From assembly GCA_020853835.1 (NCBI GenBank), contig JADYYC010000024.1:1-11872 (forward strand): 11,872 nucleotides of DNA, read 5' to 3'. Each line of letters opens with the position of its first letter. The first letter of the stretch is position 1. Below, in pieces: positions 4,984 through 11,872 of the stretch. This DNA is from Anaerolineales bacterium (lineage in GTDB: Bacteria > Chloroflexota > Anaerolineae > Anaerolineales > UBA4823). Below the pieces are notes generated by a model. It was not told where the DNA came from. It did not search any database and saw only the letters and a program-made list of their open reading frames with translations. The position numbers and the translations under genes were made by a program.

Positions 4984-7893
4984 TTATCTGAGCGCGGCCG
5001 GGGCCGGGGCTTCGACGAGCTCGGGTTCTTCTTTTGTTTCGAGCCACGCCGATAGATAGTCGACGCCGGGGTTCAGCCAGGGGAGGCGCCAGATGAGCTG
5101 GGTGAGGAGACCCCAGACCAGCGCGGGGATCCAGACTGCCAGGTAATCCCGCAGGGAAGCCAAGGGCGCTACGTGGAGATATTTCTGGACAAGGCCGATC
5201 CAGACAAACACGTTCCACAGCAGAAACATTAAGAAAGCCATGATCGTGGGGCGCAGGTCATTGGTCAGGCGGCTTCCGCCAGCGAGCCATTTTGTTGTGG
5301 GCCGGGTGAAGACCACAAGCAGCAGCCCCATGCACACCAGAGCGTGCGTGATGAGGTGCCGGGTGTACGCCGGGCTGCTTGTCATGGAGAGGAAAAGGCG
5401 ATCCAGGATCAGCACCGCCAGAGCGATCGTGACAGCAGAGGGGAGGATGAACCTTGCCAGGTGGAGGCGCATCGAACCCCGGTTTACGGCGCCGGTCGGG
5501 GCCCAAAGCGAGAGAAAAATGGCTGGCAAGGTGGTGGTAAACAGGGCTGCCATGCTCCCCTGTGACCCGGTGTAGAAAAATCGCGTGCGGTCCATCACAT
5601 ACATCCCGATCAACAGCAGCAGCACATAACCGATCTGGACCAGATTGAGCTTAATCACATCCAGCGTGCCGTGGACGATCTGCTGACCGTGAGCGAGCGT
5701 CTCCCGAAAAGCGTCCCGATAACCCTTCAGCAGCACAATATCCGCCTGAGTCAGAATGGCCTGATCGCCGCCCTGGCGGGCGATCGTCAAGCTGGCATTG
5801 CGCATCGGCTGCAAATCCATCACCGAGCTTCCCAGCACGCCGACGGTCTCCCCCGATTTGCGCAGCAAGTTGATTGCCATACCCATCTGGTAGCGGTTGA
5901 GGTCCTTGAACAAAGTCGCTCGCTTGACCGCCTGAGCCAGATGCTCCTGGTCCATTTTTGCAAGCTCGCTGGCGGTGACGATCGCGCCTGGATCGTTATC
6001 GTCGAGCAGTCCGATTCGCCTGACCGCGGCTTCGACCTGGTCATCGGCCTCGCTTGCAAAGAATTTGATCCCGATCCCTTCCCCTCGGATCGAATTGACG
6101 ATATCCGCCAGGTCTGTCTGGATTTTTTCTTTGAAGTGAAGCCGGCAGACCGGGATCAGCCCGGTGGGACAGCGGGGGATGCCGTCTGGCCCATACAGGT
6201 TGGAAGGTTCTGGCAGATAAGCAAAGAGCAATTCCAAAATGCTGCTCTCTTCGACCGGGGAGGGGCTCTTTCTTTGTGATGCATCGCGGATCTTCTTCAG
6301 CGTGGTCTGAACCGATGAGCGCATCCGAGAGAAGAGCTTGACCGGCGGGGCTGTTTCGCCTGCGGTTGGCGGCTCGGTCGGGCTCTGGTCCGCCAGGACG
6401 AGCTCGGCCGAGTTTTGATCCAGTGCAATTGAATTTTTGGCTTCGTCGTCTTCGTTTTGTGGGCGGACGAAGCGGTTGCGCAGACGTCCAAACAGCGAGG
6501 GTTTGGCCTGGCTGGAGGCTTCCTGTTCGGAGGCCGAGCCCGACGGCAGATGTGCCAGGTGCGGCTCCAGGATCTCGGGATAACCGATCACAAAAGTGCC
6601 GGTCAGGTCGGGGTAGGTGAAATTGACCGCGCCCCAACCGTTCAGCGAAAAGAAGAATGCTTGCTGTTGCGGACGGCGGGGCTCGCCATCAAAGGCCCCC
6701 GATATTGCCCTGAGGATGACCTGTGCGCCGGCGATGCTGCGGCTGATGTCTCCGAGGGCGCGGCGGGCGAAATTCTCTGCCAGCGCCGGTGCGCCGGCCT
6801 CAAAGGGAATCATCTCAGTCTGTACGTCCAGGTTGGACAGGATCGACTTCTGGTGGACGCACAAAATGGTCAGGTCGGCCAGGGTCTCGATGGCGCGCTT
6901 ATCCCGCACCAGCGCCCCCAGGCGCGCCAGGTCGATGGTTCCTTTGGCGTAGTTCAACATGATCAACAGAAAAAAACCCGACGGCGCCAGGCCGAAAATA
7001 AGCCCCATCACGCCACGAGCCTGGCTCATCTGCTCTGGGCTCAACACATCGATGCGGAAAACCTCGATGAGCAGCAGGACGTAAAACAAGCCGACAAACG
7101 CCAGCAGGAGATAAAGGGCGCGCAGAAGAATGTCTTCAAGATGCGTCGTTTCTTTCACAGAGGCGCTTTTGCGGCGGGCGATCGAGGCCGCAGGATAAAC
7201 GGGAGGCAATTGGGAGACGCGATAGGCCGCCTGGCCGGTTTCACACACGCTGCCAGCCTGAACCCGGTCGCCCTTGCGCAGTTGAAGCGCGATTTCTTCT
7301 TGATGCTGTGTGACGAGGATGGTCAGGCCCGGGCTCTCCAGGATAACGCCGTTGGCCAGGATCTCATCGCCCGGTCCCGCCACCAGAACATCGCCGACGA
7401 CGACTTCATCCAGGGAGATGCTTCGCAGGCGGCCGCCGCGCACTGCGGTCGCGAAGGGTTGAGCCTGGAGAGCGACCTGGCCCACCTGCCGGGCAGCATT
7501 GTTTTGCTGCCATGTCCTGAAGAAAATGTTAAAGATGAGGATACAGAGCGTGATCAGGGCGCCCAGCGGGTCCTTGAGCCATACCTGCGAGACGACCATG
7601 ACCAGCATCGTGAGGTTAAAAACCGAAATGGCGCTGGTGCGCAAGTTGGCAAGCTTTGCCTGCTTTTCAAGCTGGAGGCGCAGCTGGGCGCGCTGACCAG
7701 TATACAGCCGAGCAGCCTGTTCATCAGAAAGGCCCTCCGTTGGAGGTTTGAACGGCTTTACCTGGGCGGGCGTCGCTTGAGGCTGAAACCGCCGGCGGCG
7801 GGTAATCCAAACCAACACCCCGAAGCCAGCGGCGACCCCGGCCAGGATAAGCCACAACCGTGATGCCGGGGTGGAGCTTTTACTGGGTCGCAT
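4984..7893 (-). CDS. Pseudo-P-type ATPase: intact transporter-like protein lacking catalytic residues
   Basis: A 969-residue membrane protein with P-type ATPase layout but an apparently dead active site. An extra N-terminal hydrophobic segment (about 13-30) precedes membrane pairs near 86-126 and 255-315 and six segments near 745-937. Actuator-like VVVGDVLVAGPGDEILANG (164-182) is recognisable; TGES becomes HQEE (197-200). The M4 PEGL becomes PSGF (304-307). DKTGTLT aligns with HQKSILS (347-353), so the phosphorylated Asp is His347. The P-domain TGD/SGD Asp is Glu615, the conserved PEQK Lys is Met670, and GDGVND is GSSVMD (688-693). The nucleotide-domain region (about 365-560) carries a hydrophilic Pro/Ser-rich stretch (446-550). 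No stop or frameshift breaks it, so it seems maintained. The closest layout I recall is the CtpE-like group. ATG 7893 has AGGTGA nine bases upstream. It lies 57 bases after a sugar-permease gene and may be cotranscribed. Function unknown. Confidence 0.85.
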   Translation of the reverse strand: MRPSKSSTPASRLWLILAGVAAGFGVLVWITRRRRFQPQATPAQVKPFKPPTEGLSDEQAARLYTGQRAQLRLQLEKQAKLANLRTSAISVFNLTMLVMVVSQVWLKDPLGALITLCILIFNIFFRTWQQNNAARQVGQVALQAQPFATAVRGGRLRSISLDEVVVGDVLVAGPGDEILANGVILESPGLTILVTQHQEEIALQLRKGDRVQAGSVCETGQAAYRVSQLPPVYPAASIARRKSASVKETTHLEDILLRALYLLLAFVGLFYVLLLIEVFRIDVLSPEQMSQARGVMGLIFGLAPSGFFLLIMLNYAKGTIDLARLGALVRDKRAIETLADLTILCVHQKSILSNLDVQTEMIPFEAGAPALAENFARRALGDISRSIAGAQVILRAISGAFDGEPRRPQQQAFFFSLNGWGAVNFTYPDLTGTFVIGYPEILEPHLAHLPSGSASEQEASSQAKPSLFGRLRNRFVRPQNEDDEAKNSIALDQNSAELVLADQSPTEPPTAGETAPPVKLFSRMRSSVQTTLKKIRDASQRKSPSPVEESSILELLFAYLPEPSNLYGPDGIPRCPTGLIPVCRLHFKEKIQTDLADIVNSIRGEGIGIKFFASEADDQVEAAVRRIGLLDDNDPGAIVTASELAKMDQEHLAQAVKRATLFKDLNRYQMGMAINLLRKSGETVGVLGSSVMDLQPMRNASLTIARQGGDQAILTQADIVLLKGYRDAFRETLAHGQQIVHGTLDVIKLNLVQIGYVLLLLIGMYVMDRTRFFYTGSQGSMAALFTTTLPAIFLSLWAPTGAVNRGSMRLHLARFILPSAVTIALAVLILDRLFLSMTSSPAYTRHLITHALVCMGLLLVVFTRPTTKWLAGGSRLTNDLRPTIMAFLMFLLWNVFVWIGLVQKYLHVAPLASLRDYLAVWIPALVWGLLTQLIWRLPWLNPGVDYLSAWLETKEEPELVEAPAPAALR

Positions 7894-7950
7894 CAGGCTG
7901 ATTCACCTGTTTTAGCCGGCAAGAACGCTCCAAGAAGGTCAAATAAAGGG
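7894..7950 (-). other. Short spacer before the pseudo-P-type ATPase
   Basis: On the minus strand it holds TTGACC and TAAAAC elements 22 bases apart, too far for a standard promoter, a pair of CAAGAA direct repeats, and the AGGTGA ribosome site (plus-strand TCACCT, 7903-7908). No terminator is visible, which is compatible with readthrough from the permease gene. Confidence 0.4.
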
Positions 7951-8913
7951 TTACTGGCGGAAGCCGCGCTGGCGGCCGTAAATCGAGATGATGATGAGCA
8001 AGGTGGCGCCCAGCACCATTTGGCGGACCGCATCGATCATCTGCATGGTGGTGAGCACGCTGCTGATCAAGATCAGCACCAGCGCCCCTGCCATAGAGCC
8101 AAAATAACTTCCCTTCCCGCCGGAGAGCAAAGTGCCGCCCACCGCCACCGCGGCGATCGAGGGGAAGAGGAACGGCGCGCCCAGGTTGAGGAACACGACC
8201 TGGGTGTTGCCGACCACCATAAAACCACCGAAGGCGGCCAACGCGCCCGCCAGGGCATAGGTCGCCAGGACCATGCGGGTCACGTTGACCCCTGAGAGCT
8301 TGGCGGTGACCCGGTTGACGCCGATGGCAAACAGGTTCTTTCCAAAGGTGCTGCGCTCAAGGATGATCCACATGAGCGCGGCAAAGAACACATAGATGAT
8401 GATCGCCCCCGGGATGCCGAGGAAGAGCGGCCGGGCGATCACGCGCGTCATAATGGGCGCCAGCCGGCCCGGGGCGTTGCCGTGGTTGACGATAATCACC
8501 AGACCAGTGATCACGCCGGACATTCCAAGCGTCATCACAAAGGGGGAGATTTTTAGAAAGATGATCCCCGCCCCATTGATCAAGCCAACCAGGGCTCCAA
8601 CCAGGAGCACTACCACCAGAGCCGGGAGAACCCGCTCGTCCTTACCCAGGACGATGGTCCAGGTCAGGATGGCGGAGAGGGTGACGACTGCACCGGCGGA
8701 GAGGTCGATGCCCTCGCCCCCGCTGATGATCACCAGGGTTTGCCCCGCGGCGATGATGCCCAAGAAGACCGACAGGCGGATGATGTTAACTGCCTGCGAG
8801 ATGGCAACCTGGGTGTTGGTTCCAAAGCTGTTGGGCAGGAACCCGCTAAAAATAAACAGGATCACAGCCAACAAAACCGCCGCAACAGGTGGTGAAATGC
8901 TGATCTTCTTCAT
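7951..8913 (-). CDS. Sugar ABC transporter permease (BPD_transp_2, RbsC-like), second subunit
   Basis: A 320-residue polytopic inner-membrane protein, one of two permease subunits of a CUT2-type importer. Hydrophobic segments span nearly the whole chain. Family marks are GIIAAGQTLVIISGGEGIDLSAGA (52-75), a version of the RbsC GGIDLSVGS motif with two extra residues, STFGKNLFAIGVN in the cytoplasmic coupling loop, and IAAVAVGGTLLSGGKGS near the C-terminus. I place the start at ATG 8913: it gives a usual N-terminus (MKKISISPPVAA) and overlaps the previous gene's TGA in ATGA. The frame continues upstream to 8997, but that extension encodes a His/Arg-rich stretch overlapping the first permease and is unlikely. 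Sugar specificity cannot be read from the sequence. Confidence 0.9.
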   Translation of the reverse strand: MKKISISPPVAAVLLAVILFIFSGFLPNSFGTNTQVAISQAVNIIRLSVFLGIIAAGQTLVIISGGEGIDLSAGAVVTLSAILTWTIVLGKDERVLPALVVVLLVGALVGLINGAGIIFLKISPFVMTLGMSGVITGLVIIVNHGNAPGRLAPIMTRVIARPLFLGIPGAIIIYVFFAALMWIILERSTFGKNLFAIGVNRVTAKLSGVNVTRMVLATYALAGALAAFGGFMVVGNTQVVFLNLGAPFLFPSIAAVAVGGTLLSGGKGSYFGSMAGALVLILISSVLTTMQMIDAVRQMVLGATLLIIISIYGRQRGFRQ

Positions 8914-9878
8914 GAGCGGTTTCTCCGGAACAGTCCGATGATGCCTGGGGCTGCCAGCGCGGTGATGATGATCATGGCGTTGACAAAAGTCTGCCACCAG
9001 TTATCGATATTGGCGAAGGAGATAATATTTTTGATAACGCCCAACGTCAGGGCGCCCATGATCGGGCCGGCGATGCCTCCGACACCGCCGCTCATGGCGG
9101 TGCCGCCGATGACGACCGCGGTGATGGCTTGCAGCGTCATTGGGTCGCCGATCTGCGGGTTGCCCGAGCCCGTCAGAAGCGTGATGCAGATGCCAGCCAT
9201 GGCGGCCATAAAGCCCGAGACGACGTAGGTGCTGAAGATGACCTGGCTGACGGGAACGGCGGTTTCATAAGCCGCTTGAGCCCGCCCGCCGACCGCAAAC
9301 AGATAACGCCCGTAGCGGGTCTGGCGGATGAACACCCAGGTCATGATCAGGAGCGGGATGACGTAGAATGCCCAATGCAGCCCGAGCGGATTACTGGTGC
9401 GATAGATATTTGCGACCTCGGCTGGGATCCCGCCGCCGGGCTGGGGCAGGATGAAGAGCGCCAGCCCGCCAAAAAAGAAGCTGGTGGCATAGGTGGTGAT
9501 GATCGGCTGCAGGCGCAGATAAGCGATGAAGATTCCGTTAATACTGCCCGCGATGATCCCAACCAGCAGCACGATCCCGAACCAGGTCAGCGTCTGTTCT
9601 ACCGTGCCATCCAGGCCCACCCGGGTGGCGAGCAAGGCGCTGACGATGGAGACGATCGATCCGACCGAGATGTCGATCCCGCCGGTGAGAACCACGATAG
9701 CCTGCCCCGCGGTGAGCAGCACCAAAGGCAGGAACACCCGCATATTGTTGTTTATAGTATTGCCTTCCAGGATCGTGCGCTGGAAGTAAAAATTGACCAG
9801 CAGCACCACGATAAAGATGATAGCCGAGAGGAAATATGGGTATCGAAGGGAGAGGTGGGAAGAGGAGGGGAGTTTCAT
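8910..9878 (-). CDS. Sugar ABC transporter permease (BPD_transp_2, RbsC-like), first subunit
   Basis: A 322-residue polytopic membrane protein. The N-terminal segment at about 14-31 is followed by LTAGQAIVVLTGGIDISVGS (55-74), the RbsC-type GGIDLSVGS motif. The coupling-loop motif TRYGRYLFAVGG and the late AITAVVIGGTAMSGGVGGIAGP block are both standard for this family. It starts at ATG 9878, which overlaps the ATPase stop in ATGA, and ends by overlapping the start of the second permease, so three genes are tightly coupled. Two different permeases imply a heterodimeric channel, as in the LsrCD, RhaPQ or YtfT-YjfF transporters, rather than the RbsC homodimer. The two are clearly paralogous but diverged. 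Confidence 0.92.
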   Translation of the reverse strand: MKLPSSSHLSLRYPYFLSAIIFIVVLLVNFYFQRTILEGNTINNNMRVFLPLVLLTAGQAIVVLTGGIDISVGSIVSIVSALLATRVGLDGTVEQTLTWFGIVLLVGIIAGSINGIFIAYLRLQPIITTYATSFFFGGLALFILPQPGGGIPAEVANIYRTSNPLGLHWAFYVIPLLIMTWVFIRQTRYGRYLFAVGGRAQAAYETAVPVSQVIFSTYVVSGFMAAMAGICITLLTGSGNPQIGDPMTLQAITAVVIGGTAMSGGVGGIAGPIMGALTLGVIKNIISFANIDNWWQTFVNAMIIITALAAPGIIGLFRRNRS

Positions 9879-11392
9879 GCGAGGCTCTCCTCAGAGGCGC
9901 CCATGCTGGCAGCTACCAGTTTAGCCTTGGTGATATTGGCCCCCGCCAACTCGGCGCGTATTTTCCCCTCGAACATGACCAGAATGCGGTCACACAACCC
10001 GATGAGCTCTTCGTCGTCGCTGCTGTGAAAGATGATCGACGTCCCTTCGCTGCACAGTTGTTGCAGCAGACGGTAGAATTCGCCTTTTGTGCCCACATCG
10101 ACCCCCTTGGTTGGGTCATCCAGTAGCAGGATTTTTGGTTTTTTGAGTAGCCACTTACCGATGATCACTTTTTGGGCGTTGCCGCCGGACAGGCTGTTGA
10201 CGGGGTCGCTCAGGTTGCGCATGACCAGGTTCAGGTCCGACGCGACCCGGTTTCCATCCTCGTAAGATCTGCGCATCCGCAGTGGAAAGCCATAATTCGT
10301 CCAGGAAGGCAGCATCAGGTTTTCCAGGATCGAGCGGATGGACAGCAGCCCTTCCCGTGAACGGTCTCCAGGGACGAGAGCGATGCTCTCTCTAATGGCA
10401 TTTTTGGGATGTGGGAAGTTGACCTCTTTGCCGTTGACTGTGACCTTCCCCTCATATGGGATGTCGCCAAACAGAGCCAGCAGCAGGTCGCGCTGTCCCT
10501 GGCCTTTCAACCCGCCCAGCCCCAGCAGCTCACCTTCATGGACAGCCAGGCCAACCCCCTTCAAGACCCTGGTTTGCAGGTTTTCAACCGCCAGGCGTAC
10601 CGGTTTCGGCCCTTCCCCTTTTTCTTGATGATCCGTCCGGGAAAGCGAATAGACCGTGTCTTTGCCGACCATGCGGTTTACCAGCTCTTTTTCGGTGATG
10701 TCCTTCATGTCGCCCGAATCGACCGTCTTTCCGTTCCGCAACACGGTGTACCGGTCTGCGATGCGGAAGATCTCTTCCATGCGGTGAGAGACGAAGATGA
10801 TCGCTTTTCCGTCCGCCTTCCACTGGCGCACCAGATCAAACAGGCGCTGAACCTGGCGGTTATCCAGGCTGGCGGTAGCTTCGTCCAGAATGATGATGTT
10901 GGGGTTGAAGCTGATGGCTTTAAGGATCTCCACGATCTGCAGTTCGTCGGGCGGCAAGGTGCTGACCGGGACGTCTGAGTGCATGGCAGCTCGATAAGTT
11001 CCTTCAAAGAGATGAAGGAGATTTTTGGTGCGGGTTTTGATCTCCTTTGCATCGACAAAAATACCCGAGCGCAGAGGTTCACGCGCCAGCCAGATGTTTT
11101 CTGCCACGGTCATCTTCGGGACCAGGCTGAGCTCTTGAAAGACGGTGCCAATCCCCATCCTTTTGGCTGCTTGTGGAGAATCGAAATTGATGGGTTTGTC
11201 GTCAAGGAGCAGCTGTCCTCCGTCGAGGACGACCACCCCGTTGATGACTTTGGTCAAAGTGCTTTTTCCGCTTCCATTCGCCCCGATGAGAGCGAGGACC
11301 TCGCCCGAGTGTACGTCCAGATTTCCATCCGAGAGGGCGACCACGCCCCCATACCGTTTGACGATGTTTTGGGCTGAAAGCGATGTGGTCAT
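9875..11392 (-). CDS. Sugar ABC transporter ATPase with two nucleotide-binding domains (RbsA/MglA type)
   Basis: A 505-residue cytoplasmic ATPase powering the adjacent permeases. The first domain has Walker A GANGSGKST (37-45), Q-loop near VFQELSL, Walker B IIILDE (166-171) and switch His203 (VSHRMEE); its signature is degenerate, STLPPDELQ (144-152) instead of LSVGQQQ. The second has the Walker-A-less GLGGLKGQGQRD (291-302) usual for this family, the signature LSGGNAQKV (401-409) and Walker B ILLLDDPT (421-428). Pairing Walker A of domain 1 with LSGGN of domain 2 leaves one good ATP site; the other composite site lacks both halves. ATG 11392 has AGGA a few bases upstream. Length matches RbsA. 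The ligand is unknown. Confidence 0.94.
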   Translation of the reverse strand: MTTSLSAQNIVKRYGGVVALSDGNLDVHSGEVLALIGANGSGKSTLTKVINGVVVLDGGQLLLDDKPINFDSPQAAKRMGIGTVFQELSLVPKMTVAENIWLAREPLRSGIFVDAKEIKTRTKNLLHLFEGTYRAAMHSDVPVSTLPPDELQIVEILKAISFNPNIIILDEATASLDNRQVQRLFDLVRQWKADGKAIIFVSHRMEEIFRIADRYTVLRNGKTVDSGDMKDITEKELVNRMVGKDTVYSLSRTDHQEKGEGPKPVRLAVENLQTRVLKGVGLAVHEGELLGLGGLKGQGQRDLLLALFGDIPYEGKVTVNGKEVNFPHPKNAIRESIALVPGDRSREGLLSIRSILENLMLPSWTNYGFPLRMRRSYEDGNRVASDLNLVMRNLSDPVNSLSGGNAQKVIIGKWLLKKPKILLLDDPTKGVDVGTKGEFYRLLQQLCSEGTSIIFHSSDDEELIGLCDRILVMFEGKIRAELAGANITKAKLVAASMGASEESLA

Positions 11393-11474
11393 ATCGTCCT
11401 GGTCAAGTTGGGATGATGGACCTCACAGGCTCAAGTGATTGAGGCTTGGGCCTGTGAGGTCTGTGGTTAATATT
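11393..11474 (-). promoter_or_regulatory. Intergenic hairpin between binding-protein and ATPase genes
   Basis: A perfect 12-base inverted repeat (11419-11430 and 11450-11461, arms GACCTCACAGGC/GCCTGTGAGGTC) extends inward by one G-U and four Watson-Crick pairs (11431-11435 with 11445-11449), giving a 17-pair stem with a 9-base loop. On the transcribed minus strand no U-tract follows, so it is not a classical terminator. In binding-protein operons such hairpins commonly protect the upstream mRNA and lower expression of downstream genes; this role is inferred from position. Confidence 0.7.
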
Positions 11475-11872
11475 TTACTTGAAGAATGTATCGACGACTT
11501 CCTGCTCGGTCATGATGCCGTCGAGCAGGTACTGGTCGGGCTTGTCGGCGCAGAAGTCAAGCCATTCCTGGAAGTTCTCACTGGTGACGGTGACCGGGGA
11601 GGGAATGGTGAAGGTGGTGCCGAACTGACCGCTCAGGCTGGCTTCGTTGACCTTCCTGCCCTGCAGCATCAGGATGGCGATGCGCAGCCCGGTGGCGTTG
11701 ACGCCGGGGGCGTTCGCGACGCCGATGGAGTCAAAGTCGGGGCGTTCCTGCTTGACCTCGTTCCAGAGGTTGAGGTACTGGCAGCGGCCTTCGCCGACCA
11801 TGATGGGCCACTTGGGCGGATTGGCTGCCATGACCGCCTGGAGGGCGCCGATGGCCATGCCGTCCTGGGTCC
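11475..11872 (-). CDS. Periplasmic sugar-binding protein of the ABC importer, C-terminal part
   Basis: Partial gene: the frame runs off the window end, leaving about 132 C-terminal residues, so the signal peptide and most ligand-contact residues are missing. ATG 11858 is internal, since TQDG precedes it in the same frame. The visible part, with DGMAIGALQAV, a central GEGRCQYLNLWNEV stretch and the C-terminal MTEQEVVDTFFK, fits the C-terminal lobe of a Peripla_BP_4-type binding protein. The stronger evidence is its place directly upstream of an RbsA-type ATPase and two RbsC-type permeases. In a Gram-positive-like or monoderm envelope it would be a lipoprotein, which cannot be checked here. Ligand unknown. 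Confidence 0.78.
   Translation of the reverse strand, partial: TQDGMAIGALQAVMAANPPKWPIMVGEGRCQYLNLWNEVKQERPDFDSIGVANAPGVNATGLRIAILMLQGRKVNEASLSGQFGTTFTIPSPVTVTSENFQEWLDFCADKPDQYLLDGIMTEQEVVDTFFK

Noticed and set aside
6457..7863. Long plus-strand frame (468 codons) opposite the pseudo-P-type ATPase
   Set aside because: Composition is that of an antisense shadow (Gln, Asp, Arg and His rich, no motif). The minus strand shows real membrane segments and P-type ATPase blocks. The same holds for the plus-strand frame 5671-6279.
4984..7893. The P-type ATPase homologue as an active cation pump or as a decayed pseudogene
   Set aside because: Active pump is unlikely because the phosphorylated Asp and several P-domain residues are replaced. 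Plain pseudogene is unlikely because 969 codons are open with membrane segments and a good ribosome site.
7894..7950. Promoter for the pseudo-P-type ATPase (TTGACC / TAAAAC on the minus strand)
   Set aside because: The elements are 22 bases apart, outside the usual 16-18 range.
8914..8997. Upstream extension of the second permease to 8997
   Set aside because: It encodes a His/Arg-rich stretch with no membrane character inside the first permease gene; ATG 8913 forms the standard ATGA overlap.

Overview
The window is a GC-rich bacterial chromosome segment. The housekeeping genes, an AhpE-type peroxiredoxin like those of actinobacteria and Chloroflexota, and the protein sequence style suggest Chloroflexota, possibly Anaerolineae. 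That placement is inference from family resemblance; no rRNA or marker search was possible. The window holds nine genes in two blocks that face each other: a plus-strand block (1-4974) and a minus-strand block (4984-11872). No tRNA, rRNA, CRISPR array, insertion sequence or phage gene is visible.

Plus-strand block. prfA (release factor 1) is followed by prmC, which methylates the GGQ glutamine of release factors. After a 79-base gap come a membrane-anchored DUF218/ElyC-SanA-YdcF family protein and coaBC (bifunctional coenzyme A biosynthesis), which overlap by ATGA and are probably translationally coupled. After coaBC, a 99-base spacer carries a plausible sigma-70-like promoter with a 15-base palindrome over its -35 element.

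The main result is the next gene, 4168-4974. It reads as one 268-residue protein only if an in-frame TGA at 4303-4305 is translated. That TGA sits exactly at the peroxidatic cysteine of an AhpE-type peroxiredoxin, inside a TPI-U-T active-site motif. It is followed by a 38-base hairpin (4317-4354) that fits the bacterial SECIS pattern: apical loop beginning with G, 27 bases after the UGA, bulge in the upper stem. I therefore call it a selenocysteine peroxiredoxin. Its C-terminus is a CPAC glutaredoxin/mycoredoxin-like domain, so oxidant sensor and reductant appear to be fused in one chain.

Minus-strand block, in transcription order: the C-terminal part of a sugar-type periplasmic binding protein (cut by the window edge), a large intergenic hairpin, a two-domain RbsA-type ATPase, two BPD_transp_2 (RbsC-like) permeases, and a 969-residue P-type ATPase homologue. 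The four ABC genes make a CUT2-type sugar importer of unknown substrate; the ATPase and the two permeases overlap by ATGA. The last gene keeps the P-type ATPase architecture, but the phosphorylated Asp, the P-domain Lys, the first Asp of GDGVND and the PEGL motif are all substituted. It looks like an intact but catalytically dead pseudo-P-type ATPase. It ends 9 bases from the stop of the selenoprotein gene, so the two convergent genes must share or overlap their transcription ends.
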